Shown here: piece after piece, positions 18,302 to 26,241 of the stretch
Position numbering within the stretch: the first letter of the stretch is position 1
How the letters are laid out: every line of letters starts with the position of its first letter
DNA from: JAXGYV01 sp040772045
Lineage (GTDB): Bacteria; Actinomycetota; Thermoleophilia; UBA2241
Length of the DNA: 64,000 bases
Direction of reading: 5' to 3'
NCBI GenBank assembly: GCA_040772045.1
Contig: JAXGYV010000008.1
Span: 35,191-99,190 of the forward strand
Program-made: the position numbers and the translations under genes
Notes under the pieces: generated by a model
What the model saw: the letters and a program-made list of their open reading frames with translations, nothing else
Database searches by the model: none
Told to the model about the DNA's origin: nothing

Positions 18302-18848
18302 GCAAAAGTCCCGTGCTGCCCGCGCACGGTGGGCGAAGCACCGTCAGGAGGGGGCGGGGAGAGAGCGGCGGGCGAGAGGGCTCGTGGGCGAGCGCGCTTT
18401 TTCGGATAGCGGACCCTGACGAGTTGTGATGCGTTCCGGTGACTCACTATAATCGACCTATCTCATCCGACCGGAAGCGCGTGTCCCCTTGGTCGAGCTC
18501 TGGTGTACGAGGCTTGCACGGTGTTGAGGTGTGCCCGGGTAAAATCGGGGTTACACGCGTCGGAGGTCGGGGATGATGACGGCAATTCGTCATGGTAGGG
18601 GTTTTCGTGTCCGTCAGGACAAGCCCGACCGCCGTTCACGTGCGGCACGCGAACGTTTTACGGTGGCTCCGCCGGTCCAGCGGCAGCTCCCCGAGTTCGT
18701 GGTACCCGGCCGTGTTCTCCGGCTGTCGACCTCCAACGAGCAGGGAGGTGCACGTGACCAGCGTGAACAGAGAGGCGTACCGCACGAGAGCGGGCCACAG
18801 CCTCCGCGTTCGCCACGGACGGACGGAGACTCGGGGCGGGGCGAGACA
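18302..18848 (+). other. Long intergenic region before the ATP synthase operon
   Basis: 547 bp without a well-supported gene. It contains the TATAAT promoter below, a second weaker TAAAAT at 18540-18545, and, from 18754, a GTG with a good GGGAGGTG Shine-Dalgarno opening a frame that runs into the AtpZ-like gene in a different phase. The resulting leader would be near 390 nt, long enough for regulation, but I recognise no riboswitch. Confidence 0.5.
18424..18453 (+). promoter_or_regulatory. Promoter of the atp operon
   Basis: TTGTGA, 18 bp, then a perfect TATAAT at 18448-18453. It is the best sigma-A/70-type -10 in the window and lies directly upstream of the ATP synthase genes, with transcription predicted to start near 18460. 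Confidence 0.6.
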
Positions 18849-19001
18849 ATGGCTTTCCTCGTCCTCGCCGGCGTGGCCGTGGGCTCCGGCTTGGGCTACC
18901 TCGTCGATCGGCTCGCCGGCACGTTGCCCCTCTTTGTCGTCCTCGGGGTATTCGGGGGCTTTGTGCTGGCTCTCTACGCCATCTACCTCGAGACGCGGTA
19001 G
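18849..19001 (+). CDS. AtpZ-like small membrane protein of the ATP synthase operon
   Basis: 50 residues: one hydrophobic hairpin with GSGLGYLVDRLAGTLPLF, matching the AtpZ (ATPase gene 1) pattern of two helices around a G-x-x-D-R-x-x-G-T loop. ATG 18849 is the only nearby start in this frame but has no clear Shine-Dalgarno, and family members usually carry a polar N-terminal arm. Such an arm is encoded in the other frame from GTG 18754 (ending RGGARQ), so a single -1 shift would join both; see findings. Thought to help Mg/Ca handling or assembly of Fo. Confidence 0.6.
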   Translation: MAFLVLAGVAVGSGLGYLVDRLAGTLPLFVVLGVFGGFVLALYAIYLETR

Positions 19002-19016
19002 GTGCAGGGGGATTAT

Positions 19017-19400
19017 GTGAACGCAGTTCGCCTTCCACTCGGCAAAGGGCAGCTCTGCCTCGCGGGCGCCATAGTGCTGGCCACCGTGGCCGCCGCCGTG
19101 GTCGCCCAGCTCATCGACGGCCAAGCGCTGGCCGCCGGCATCGGAGGCGCTCTGGTGGTCGTCTACTGGGCGCTCGAACGGGTTTTCTCCGCGGCGGGGC
19201 GGCGCGGGTCGTTTGGCCACGCGGTTGGCATCGGCGTCGCTGGCATGATGGCCCGTCTGGCCGTGGTGCTCGGTGCTCTCGTCGCGGTGGGTCTTGTCGA
19301 CCGCGAGGGTTTCGCCGCCTGCGCGCTCACCTTCCTTGGCCTCTTCACCCTCTACTTCGTCGTCAGCACTTCGCTGTTGGCCGGACGTCCTAGCAGATGA
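19017..19400 (+). CDS. AtpI-like ATP synthase accessory membrane protein
   Basis: 127 residues with four predicted transmembrane helices and no catalytic motif, in the position of AtpI (ATP synthase I family), between the AtpZ-like gene and atpB. AtpI helps assembly of the c-ring. GTG 19017 has AGGGGGA four nt upstream and is preferred to GTG 19002. The stop overlaps the atpB ATG. Family identity rests on topology and position more than on sequence. Confidence 0.65.
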   Translation: MNAVRLPLGKGQLCLAGAIVLATVAAAVVAQLIDGQALAAGIGGALVVVYWALERVFSAAGRRGSFGHAVGIGVAGMMARLAVVLGALVAVGLVDREGFAACALTFLGLFTLYFVVSTSLLAGRPSR

Positions 19401-20344
19401 TGGCGAAAATGAAGAAGGCCCAGTCGCAGACCCCCGCGGTCGAGTCGCAGAGCCCCGCACCCGTCGCTCCCCAGCCGGGGCAACTCCAGCGGCGGCGTAT
19501 GCCCCGCTGGGCATGGCTCCTGCTCGTCGTGGTGATCGCCGGCGGGCTCTTCCTGATCCCCGGAGGTCAGAGAGAGGATCTGGATGTGGCGGCCGAGTTC
19601 GACCTGCATCCCTTGGTGAAGATCCCCGCCATTGGCCCCATTGATCTGTCGATCACCAAGGGCGTGGTGTATTTGTGGATCGCGACCGCAGTGCTCGTCG
19701 TGGCAGCCATCGTCATCTCGCGCAGCCTGAAACCCACACCGTCGCGTTTCCAGTTCGCGATGGAATCGCTGTACGGTTTGGTCCGCGAGGGCATTGTGAA
19801 CTCCGTCATGAAGAGTGGCGGCGATACGTGGTTCCCCTACATCGCCAGTGTCTTCTTCTTCGTACTGACGTCGAACTTCGTCGGCCTCATTCCGCTCCCG
19901 TTCGCGGAGCACAACCAGTTCGGCTTCTACGCCGCCACGGCGAACCTCTACGTCACGATCGGCCTCGCTCTGTTCACGTTCGTCTTCACACACTACGCGG
20001 GCATCAAGAAGCACGGGTTCTTTCGCTACGTGAAGAGCTGGGTACCATCGAGCGCTCCGCCGGTGCTCAAGCAGCTCATCTTCGTCATCCACGTGGTCAG
20101 TGAGTTCTTCCGGCTCGTGTCGCTCTCGGTACGTCTCTTCGCCAACATGCTCGCCGGGCACGCCATCCTCGGTGTGTTCTTCGCCATGGCACTTATCTTC
20201 CAGAACTACCTGGCCGCTCTGGTGCTGCAGGGCGGCTCTGTGTTCATCTACATGTTCGAGATCTTCGTTGCGTTCATCCAGGCCTTCATCTTCGCCATTC
20301 TCTCCGCCGTGTACATCGGCGGAGCGCTGGAACAGGAGCATTAG
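19397..20344 (+). CDS. atpB: ATP synthase Fo subunit a
   Basis: 315 residues, integral membrane protein forming the proton half-channels. A polar Q/P-rich N-terminal extension of about 35 residues precedes the first helix (WAWLLLVVVIAGG). Conserved segments are SNFVGLIPLPF, SEFFRLVSLSVRLFANMLAGH with the essential Arg, and FEIFVAFIQAFIFAILSAVYI at the C-terminus. It overlaps the AtpI-like stop by four bases. Longer than the roughly 240-270 residues usual in bacteria because of the N-terminal arm. Confidence 0.94.
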   Translation: MMAKMKKAQSQTPAVESQSPAPVAPQPGQLQRRRMPRWAWLLLVVVIAGGLFLIPGGQREDLDVAAEFDLHPLVKIPAIGPIDLSITKGVVYLWIATAVLVVAAIVISRSLKPTPSRFQFAMESLYGLVREGIVNSVMKSGGDTWFPYIASVFFFVLTSNFVGLIPLPFAEHNQFGFYAATANLYVTIGLALFTFVFTHYAGIKKHGFFRYVKSWVPSSAPPVLKQLIFVIHVVSEFFRLVSLSVRLFANMLAGHAILGVFFAMALIFQNYLAALVLQGGSVFIYMFEIFVAFIQAFIFAILSAVYIGGALEQEH

Positions 20345-20406
20345 TATGCTCGCAGTCGCAATACGGGTACCGCTCACCCGGCGCACACCATCAAGGAGGA
20401 CACAGA

Positions 20407-20637
20407 ATGGATGCTGAAGCCGCCAAGCTTATCGGCGCCGGTATCGCCATGGGCGCCGGGGCTGTGGGCCCCGGTATCGGTTTGGGTATCTTGCTCGGCA
20501 AGGCGTACGAAAGCATGGCTCGCCAACCCGAGATCTCGGGCGACATCCGCACGAGCATGTTCATCGGCATCGGCGTAACCGAGGCCGTGGCGCTGTACGC
20601 GTTCGTGGTGGCACTCATCCTCATCTTCGTCGCCTGA
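20407..20637 (+). CDS. atpE: ATP synthase Fo subunit c
   Basis: 76 residues with two helices: the first Gly/Ala-rich (GIAMGAGAVGPGIGLGILLGKA), the polar loop ARQPE, and the second with the proton-carrying carboxylate in GVTEAVALYAFVVALI. The ion site reads ITEAVALYAF-like without the sodium signature that I could identify, so a proton ring is likely (inference). Strong Shine-Dalgarno AAGGAGG precedes the ATG. Confidence 0.95.
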   Translation: MDAEAAKLIGAGIAMGAGAVGPGIGLGILLGKAYESMARQPEISGDIRTSMFIGIGVTEAVALYAFVVALILIFVA

Positions 20638-20680
20638 AGCCGCGCGTGCTCGTGGTCACAGCAAGAGATCGGAGACAGCG

Positions 20681-21190
20681 ATGCTGAACACCGAATGGGG
20701 TCTGATGATCTGGACGTTTGTCACCTTCGGCATCGCTGTGTTCGTCCTCTGGAAGTACGCCTTTGGCCCGCTGCAGCGCGTCATCGACGAGCGTCGCGAT
20801 CGCATCCAGCAGAGCATAGACACCGCCGAGCAGACGCGCGCGGAGGCTGCCAAGCTGTTGGCTGAGTACAAGGAGACGTTGGCGCGCGTGCGCCACGAGG
20901 CCGACGAGATCCTCCAGCGTTCGCAGCAAGCCGGCGAAGAGGCGCGTGCGCAGCTGGTTGGCGAAGCGCGCCAAGAGGCCGACCGTCTGGTCGGTAAGGC
21001 GCACGAGCAGATCGAGCGCGACACGCAGGCGGCACTGCAGCGCCTGCGCGACGAAGTAGCGGATCTCACGCTTCTGGCTACGCAGAAGGTGGCTGGCAAG
21101 GTGCTCAGCGGCGAAGATCACCGCCGCCTGATCGAGCAGGCGCTCAAAGAGGCTCACCTCGAAGACCTCGAGTTGGGGACGCGAGGCTAG
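20681..21190 (+). CDS. atpF: ATP synthase Fo subunit b
   Basis: 169 residues: an N-terminal membrane anchor (WGLMIWTFVTFGIAVFVLWKYAFGPL split at residues 5-30) then a long charged helix rich in E, A, Q and R forming the peripheral stalk. Begins with a Shine-Dalgarno GGAGA. The stop codon lies inside the left arm of an inverted repeat before atpH. Confidence 0.94.
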   Translation: MLNTEWGLMIWTFVTFGIAVFVLWKYAFGPLQRVIDERRDRIQQSIDTAEQTRAEAAKLLAEYKETLARVRHEADEILQRSQQAGEEARAQLVGEARQEADRLVGKAHEQIERDTQAALQRLRDEVADLTLLATQKVAGKVLSGEDHRRLIEQALKEAHLEDLELGTRG

Positions 21191-21231
21191 CCATATGAAG
21201 CTCTTCGTCCCTCGCTCGCAGCTAGCCTCGC
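21181..21231 (+). repeat. Inverted repeat in the atpF-atpH junction
   Basis: GCGAGGCTAGC (21181-21191) and GCTAGCCTCGC (21221-21231) are perfect 11-bp complements around a 29-nt loop. The left arm includes the atpF stop and the right arm ends two bases before the atpH Shine-Dalgarno AGGAG, so the stem could control atpH translation or mRNA cleavage. Confidence 0.7.
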
Positions 21232-21244
21232 CAGGAGTATCCGG

Positions 21245-21781
21245 ATGAGCGAAGACGCTGTCGCCCGTGTCTATGCGGCCGCGCTCTTCGCCGCCGCGGC
21301 GGAGGCTGACCTGGTCGCACCGGTCTGCCGACAGGTAGCTCAGTTCGCCGACGCGTTGCAGACCTCCGAGACCCTGCGGGCCGTCTTCTTTGACCCCCAG
21401 GTGGATGCGAGCGCCAAGACACGGGTGCTGCTCGGTCTCACCGCCGGTGCGGAGCGGCTGGTGGTGAACACGCTGCGTCTCATGCTGGATAAAGGCCGCC
21501 TTGCGGCTGTGGGCGGAATGCGTCGAGAGCTCGAGAGGATGGCCGCCGAGGCCGAGCGGACGCTCGATGTCGAGGTGCTGTCGGCGGTGCCCTTGGGGGA
21601 GCCGATCGAAGCGGCGGTGGTAGAGCGCGTAGAAAAGGCGACGGGGCGCTGTGTGCGCCTCAGCAAACGGGTGGACGAGGCCGTGATCGGCGGCCTGGTG
21701 ATTCGCGTCGGCGACGTGGTGCTCGACGCAAGTCTTAGAGCACGGGTGGAACAGCTGCGCGCGCAGATGCAGCGCGTCTGA
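21245..21781 (+). CDS. atpH: ATP synthase F1 subunit delta
   Basis: 178 residues of the OSCP/delta family. ARVYAAALFAAA at the N-terminus and the C-terminal VDEAVIGGLVIRVGDVVLDASLRARVEQL motif link F1 to the b dimer. Start ATG 21245 has AGGAG seven nt upstream. Sits between atpF and atpA as in the standard bacterial order. Confidence 0.93.
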   Translation: MSEDAVARVYAAALFAAAAEADLVAPVCRQVAQFADALQTSETLRAVFFDPQVDASAKTRVLLGLTAGAERLVVNTLRLMLDKGRLAAVGGMRRELERMAAEAERTLDVEVLSAVPLGEPIEAAVVERVEKATGRCVRLSKRVDEAVIGGLVIRVGDVVLDASLRARVEQLRAQMQRV

Positions 21782-21803
21782 CGGTGAAGAGGGTGGCGGA
21801 CAC

Positions 21804-23372
21804 GTGAAGCTCAGGCCAGAGGAGATCGCCTCGATTCTCAAGGCGCAGATCCAGAACTATGAAGCTGAAGTAGAGGTTGAGGAAGTCGGCACGGTGCTCG
21901 AAGTGGGCGACGGCATCGCCCGTATCTACGGCTTGCGCAACACCATGTCGATGGAGATGCTCGATCTTCCTCACGGGGTCACCGGGCTGGCGCTCAACCT
22001 GGAAGAGGACAACGTGGGCGCTGTGCTCCTCGGCCACGACACGCTCATCAAAGAGGGCGATCAGGTACGGCGCACCGGTCGGGTGCTGCAGGTGCCCGTC
22101 GGCGAGGCGCTTGTGGGCCGCGTCGTGGATCCCCTGGGGCAGCCACTCGACGGCAAGGGGCCAGTGGGCACCGAGGCCTTCCGCCCGGTGGAGTTCAAGG
22201 CGCCTGGCGTCGTGGAGCGCCAGCCCGTCATAGAGCCGCTACAGACCGGCATCAAGGCGATCGACGCCATGATCCCTATCGGGCGTGGCCAGCGCGAGCT
22301 CATCATCGGCGATCGCCAGACCGGCAAGACCAGCATCATCGTCGACACCATCTTGAACCAGAAGGGGCAAGACGAAATCTGCGTGTACGTGGCTATCGGC
22401 CAGAAGGCGTCCACCGTCATGCAGGTCGTACAGCGGCTCGAGCAGGCTGGTGCTATGGACTACACCATCGTGGTGGTGGCTGCTGCCTCCGCCTCGGCGC
22501 CGCTTAAATTCCTCGCTCCGTACGCGGGTACGGCGATGGGCGAGTACTTCCTCTACAACGGCCGCCATGCGGTCTGCTTCTACGACGACCTCAGCAAGCA
22601 CGCTGACGCGTACCGGCAGATGAGCTTGCTGCTGCGCCGGCCGCCGGGCCGCGAAGCCTTCCCCGGCGACGTGTTCTACCTCCACTCGCGCTTGCTGGAG
22701 CGGTCCTGCAAGCTGAGCGAGGAGCTAGGTGGCGGGTCGCTCACCGGCATTCCGGTGATCGAGACGCAGGCGGGCGATATCTCTGCCTACATCCCCACCA
22801 ACGTGATCTCGATCACCGATGGGCAGATGTTCCTGGAGAGCGACCTCTTCTACAGTGGTGTGCGGCCGGCGATCAATATCGGTGTCTCCGTGAGCCGCGT
22901 GGGCGGCAAGGCCCAGGTGAAGGCTATGCGGCAGGTGGCGGGGCGTCTGCGCATCGACCTGGCCCAGTATCGCGAGCTGGAGGCCTTCGCGCAGTTCGGG
23001 TCAGAGCTGGATCTGGCCACTCAGCGCACGCTCGCTCGTGGCGAGCGGATGGTAGCGGCCCTCAACCAGCCCCGTTTCGACCCTATTCCGGTCGAGGAAC
23101 AGGTGGCCACCATCTTCGCGGGTACGCAGGGTTACCTCGACGACGTGGCGGCGGACCGTGTGCCAGCCTTCCTCAACGGCCTGCGGATCCACTTGCGCGC
23201 GGCGAACGCGGCGCTGCTGGCTACCATCCGCTCCGAGGGCGAACTCAGCGAGCAGACTGAGCAGGCGCTGCGCGAGGCCATCGGCGAGTACCATCGCGAA
23301 CATGTCGGGGCGGGGGAAGAAGCAGCTTCGGTCGCCGGGGTGCCGGCCGCCGGCGCGGAGTCGGCTGGCTGA
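21804..23372 (+). CDS. atpA: ATP synthase F1 subunit alpha
   Basis: 522 residues from GTG 21804. P-loop GDRQTGKT at 169-176, the N-terminal beta-barrel with LEVGDGIARIYGL, and the noncatalytic-site region GGSLTGIPVIETQAGDISAY and ISITDGQMFLESDLF are conserved. The last about 15 residues are an Ala/Gly/Glu-rich tail. Stop is one base before atpG. Confidence 0.97.
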   Translation: MKLRPEEIASILKAQIQNYEAEVEVEEVGTVLEVGDGIARIYGLRNTMSMEMLDLPHGVTGLALNLEEDNVGAVLLGHDTLIKEGDQVRRTGRVLQVPVGEALVGRVVDPLGQPLDGKGPVGTEAFRPVEFKAPGVVERQPVIEPLQTGIKAIDAMIPIGRGQRELIIGDRQTGKTSIIVDTILNQKGQDEICVYVAIGQKASTVMQVVQRLEQAGAMDYTIVVVAAASASAPLKFLAPYAGTAMGEYFLYNGRHAVCFYDDLSKHADAYRQMSLLLRRPPGREAFPGDVFYLHSRLLERSCKLSEELGGGSLTGIPVIETQAGDISAYIPTNVISITDGQMFLESDLFYSGVRPAINIGVSVSRVGGKAQVKAMRQVAGRLRIDLAQYRELEAFAQFGSELDLATQRTLARGERMVAALNQPRFDPIPVEEQVATIFAGTQGYLDDVAADRVPAFLNGLRIHLRAANAALLATIRSEGELSEQTEQALREAIGEYHREHVGAGEEAASVAGVPAAGAESAG

Positions 23373-23373
23373 G

Positions 23374-24252
23374 GTGGCCACCCTCCGCGACATCCGGCGG
23401 CGCATCGGCTCGGTGCAGAACACGCGCAAGATCACCAAGGCCATGGAGATGGTTTCGGCGGCCAAGCTGCGGCGGTCGCAGCAGCGCATCGAAGCACTGC
23501 GCACCTATGCGCTGAGCATGATCGCCATGATGCAAGATCTCGCGCGCTACACCGACGTCAACGGGAGCTTTCCGCTGCTGCGCAAACACACGGCGCTGCG
23601 CGACATCACCCTGGTGGTGTTCACCGGCGATCGTGGGCTCGCCGGTGCATTCAATGCCAATGTGATCCGCGAGGCGCTCGAGACACGACGTCGGGCTGAG
23701 GAGGCGGGCCACCAGGTGCGCTGGCTGGTCGTGGGGCGTAAGGGGATCGGTACGCTGCAGTTCCGGGGTTTCGAATTGGAGCGCACTTGGGAGGGGCTCA
23801 GCGATGCGCCCACTTACACGAACGCGACGCAGATCTCTCGCTACCTGATCGAGCTGTACACGAGCCAGCAGACCGACCTGGTGCGCCTCATTTACAACCG
23901 CTTTCGATCTCCACTGGAACAGACCATCAAAAACGTGGCGCGCCTGCCGATCGCACGCGAGGCGTACACGGCGGAAGACGTGCGCGGCGCGCCGGCGAGC
24001 TTCATGTACGAGCCAGATCCGGCGACCATCTTCGAGAAGCTTCTGCCACGCTACGTGGAGATCGCGGTCTTCCGCGCGCTCCTCGAGAGCAGTGCGAGCG
24101 AGCAGGGGGCGCGGATGACGGCTATGCGGAACGCGAGCGACAACGCCGAGGAGATGATCGAGCACCTCACGTTGCAGTTGAACCGCGCGCGGCAGGCGTC
24201 GATCACACAGGAGATCCTCGAGGTAGTGGCCGGCGCCAACGCGCTGGCATGA
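23374..24252 (+). CDS. atpG: ATP synthase F1 subunit gamma
   Basis: 292 residues. Start GTG 23374 gives VATLRDIRRRIGSVQNTRKI, the usual gamma N-terminus; the longer upstream frame overlaps atpA out of phase. Rotor coiled-coil termini are evident: TKAMEMVSAAKLRR near the N-terminus and ASDNAEEMIEHLTLQLNRAR near the C-terminus. VFTGDRGLAGAFNANVI is the conserved Rossmann-like strand. Confidence 0.95.
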   Translation: MATLRDIRRRIGSVQNTRKITKAMEMVSAAKLRRSQQRIEALRTYALSMIAMMQDLARYTDVNGSFPLLRKHTALRDITLVVFTGDRGLAGAFNANVIREALETRRRAEEAGHQVRWLVVGRKGIGTLQFRGFELERTWEGLSDAPTYTNATQISRYLIELYTSQQTDLVRLIYNRFRSPLEQTIKNVARLPIAREAYTAEDVRGAPASFMYEPDPATIFEKLLPRYVEIAVFRALLESSASEQGARMTAMRNASDNAEEMIEHLTLQLNRARQASITQEILEVVAGANALA

Positions 24253-24322
24253 GGTTCGGGACGACGAAAGAGGCACGACCGGCGGTACGGCCGCCGTGCA
24301 GGGACGGGCTGGAGTTGGACGC

Positions 24323-25735
24323 ATGAATAAGGGACGCGTGGTACAGGTCATCGGTGCCGTGGTGGACGTGGAGTTCCCAGACGAGCTGCCGGCCATCCAC
24401 AACGCGTTGCGGATCCCCATGGACCGCGACGGGCAGCAAGCCGAGCTGATGGTCGAGGTCCAGCAACATCTGGGTGGCGACAAGGTGCGCACGGTGGCCA
24501 TGGATAGCACCGACGGGCTCGCGCGCGGTGTCGAGGTGATCGACACGGGCGAGCCGATGACTATCCCAGTCGGCGAGCCTACGCTCGGCCGGGTCATGAA
24601 TGTGCTGGGCGAGACCATCGATCAGGGTGAGCCTCTGGCGGATGGCGTGGAGCGCTGGCCCATCCACCGTCCAGCACCGAGCTTCGAGGCTCTGGAGCCC
24701 ACCGACGAGGTCTTCGAGACCGGCATCAAGGTGATCGACCTGCTCGCGCCGTACGTGAAAGGCGGCAAGATCGGCCTGTTCGGCGGCGCGGGCGTGGGTA
24801 AGACCGTTATCGTCCAGGAGCTCATCCGTAACATCGCCGCCGAGCACGGTGGCTTGTCGGTCTTCTGCGGCGTTGGCGAGCGCACGCGCGAGGGCAACGA
24901 TCTCTGGCTCGATATGAAGCAGAGCGGCGTCATCGAGAAGACCGCGCTCATCTTCGGGCAGATGAACGAGCCGCCGGGCGCCCGTTTGCGCATCGGCCTG
25001 GCCGGCCTCACGGTTGCCGAGTACTTCCGGGAGCAAGGCGGCCAGGACGTGCTCCTCTTCATCGACAACATCTTCCGCTTCGTTCAGGCTGGTTCCGAGG
25101 TCTCGGCGCTTCTGGGGCGCATGCCCAGCGCGGTTGGGTACCAGCCCACGCTGGCCAACGAGATGGGCGAGCTGCAAGAGCGCATTACCTCCACCAAACG
25201 CGGCTCGGTGACCAGCGTGCAGGCCATCTACGTGCCGGCCGACGACCTCACCGACCCCGCGCCGGCGGCCACCTTCGCGCATCTCGATGCCACGACGGTG
25301 CTCTCGCGGGACATCGTCGCCAAGGGTATTTACCCGGCCGTGGACCCGCTCGGCTCGACCTCGCGGATCTTGAGCCGCGATGCGCTCGGCGACGAGCACT
25401 ACGAAGTGGCTACGCGCGTGCAGGAGATCCTGCAGCGGTACAAGGACCTGCAGGACATCATCGCCATCCTGGGTATGGATGAGCTCAGCGACGAGGACAA
25501 GATTGTGGTCGGCCGCGCCCGCCGCATCGAGCGCTTCCTCAGCCAGCCGTTCTTCGTTGCTGAACAGTTCACCGGTATGCCGGGCAAGTACGTGTCGCTC
25601 GGAGACACGGTACGGGGCTTCAAGGAGATCGTGGAGGGCAAGCACGACGCGTTACCTGAGCAGGCCTTCTTCATGGTGGGTGGTATCGAAGAGGCCGTCC
25701 AACAGGCGCAGAAGCTGGGCGTCGGGGTGGTCTAG
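24323..25735 (+). CDS. atpD: ATP synthase F1 subunit beta (catalytic)
   Basis: 470 residues. P-loop GGAGVGKT at 154-161, the catalytic Glu region GVGERTREGNDLW, DNIFRFVQAGSEVSALLGR, and the DELSDEDK motif (DELSEED-like) that contacts gamma and epsilon are all visible. ATG 24323, preceded by GGAG, matches homologue N-termini; the upstream nine codons are not needed. Confidence 0.97.
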   Translation: MNKGRVVQVIGAVVDVEFPDELPAIHNALRIPMDRDGQQAELMVEVQQHLGGDKVRTVAMDSTDGLARGVEVIDTGEPMTIPVGEPTLGRVMNVLGETIDQGEPLADGVERWPIHRPAPSFEALEPTDEVFETGIKVIDLLAPYVKGGKIGLFGGAGVGKTVIVQELIRNIAAEHGGLSVFCGVGERTREGNDLWLDMKQSGVIEKTALIFGQMNEPPGARLRIGLAGLTVAEYFREQGGQDVLLFIDNIFRFVQAGSEVSALLGRMPSAVGYQPTLANEMGELQERITSTKRGSVTSVQAIYVPADDLTDPAPAATFAHLDATTVLSRDIVAKGIYPAVDPLGSTSRILSRDALGDEHYEVATRVQEILQRYKDLQDIIAILGMDELSDEDKIVVGRARRIERFLSQPFFVAEQFTGMPGKYVSLGDTVRGFKEIVEGKHDALPEQAFFMVGGIEEAVQQAQKLGVGVV

Positions 25736-25737
25736 GC

Positions 25738-26175
25738 ATGGTTCAGAGTCAGCGCGTGGTCGAGATCGAGATCGTCACGCCGGACGGTCATCTCTACGAG
25801 GATCGTGGCGTGCTGATCGTGGTGCCCGGAGTCGAGGGCGAGCTGGGCATCATGGCACAGCACCAGCCGCTCGTCAGCCTGCTGGCCATCGGCGAGACGC
25901 GCGTTCGCCGGGCTGGCGGCGAGCTCGAGCGCTTTGCCACCGGCATCGGCTACGTGGAGGTACTGTTCGACAACGTCCGTGTGGTGGTGGACCATGCGGA
26001 GCACGTTGGTGAGATCGACGTGGCGCGAGCTCAGGCTGCGCGCACGCGGGCCGAGGAGCGTCTGGCCCGGCGCGGCGATCCTGCCGCCCGAGCCGAGGTC
26101 GATTTCTACCGCGCCGAGCAGGCACTCAAGCGCGCCGAAAATCGCATCAAGGTCGCGCAGCGCGCCGCCTCCTGA
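25738..26175 (+). CDS. atpC: ATP synthase F1 subunit epsilon
   Basis: 145 residues: N-terminal beta-sandwich (VEIEIVTPDGHLYED, GELGIMAQHQPLVSLL) and a C-terminal helical hairpin rich in Ala, Arg and Glu that can inhibit ATP hydrolysis. Starts two bases after atpD. Last gene of the operon; murA follows from its own promoter element. Confidence 0.94.
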   Translation: MVQSQRVVEIEIVTPDGHLYEDRGVLIVVPGVEGELGIMAQHQPLVSLLAIGETRVRRAGGELERFATGIGYVEVLFDNVRVVVDHAEHVGEIDVARAQAARTRAEERLARRGDPAARAEVDFYRAEQALKRAENRIKVAQRAAS

Positions 26176-26228
26176 GGCGCCAGGCCGCGAGTGGCCGGCG
26201 CGTGGCGCGGGTGCTGCGCGCGAACCGG

Positions 26229-26234
26229 TATACT
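26229..26234 (+). promoter_or_regulatory. -10 element of murA (leaderless)
   Basis: TATACT followed by 7 nt and then the murA ATG, with no Shine-Dalgarno. Same geometry as hisZ and rpiB. No clear -35, which is common for such elements in actinobacteria. Confidence 0.5.
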
Positions 26235-26241
26235 TCCGCGA

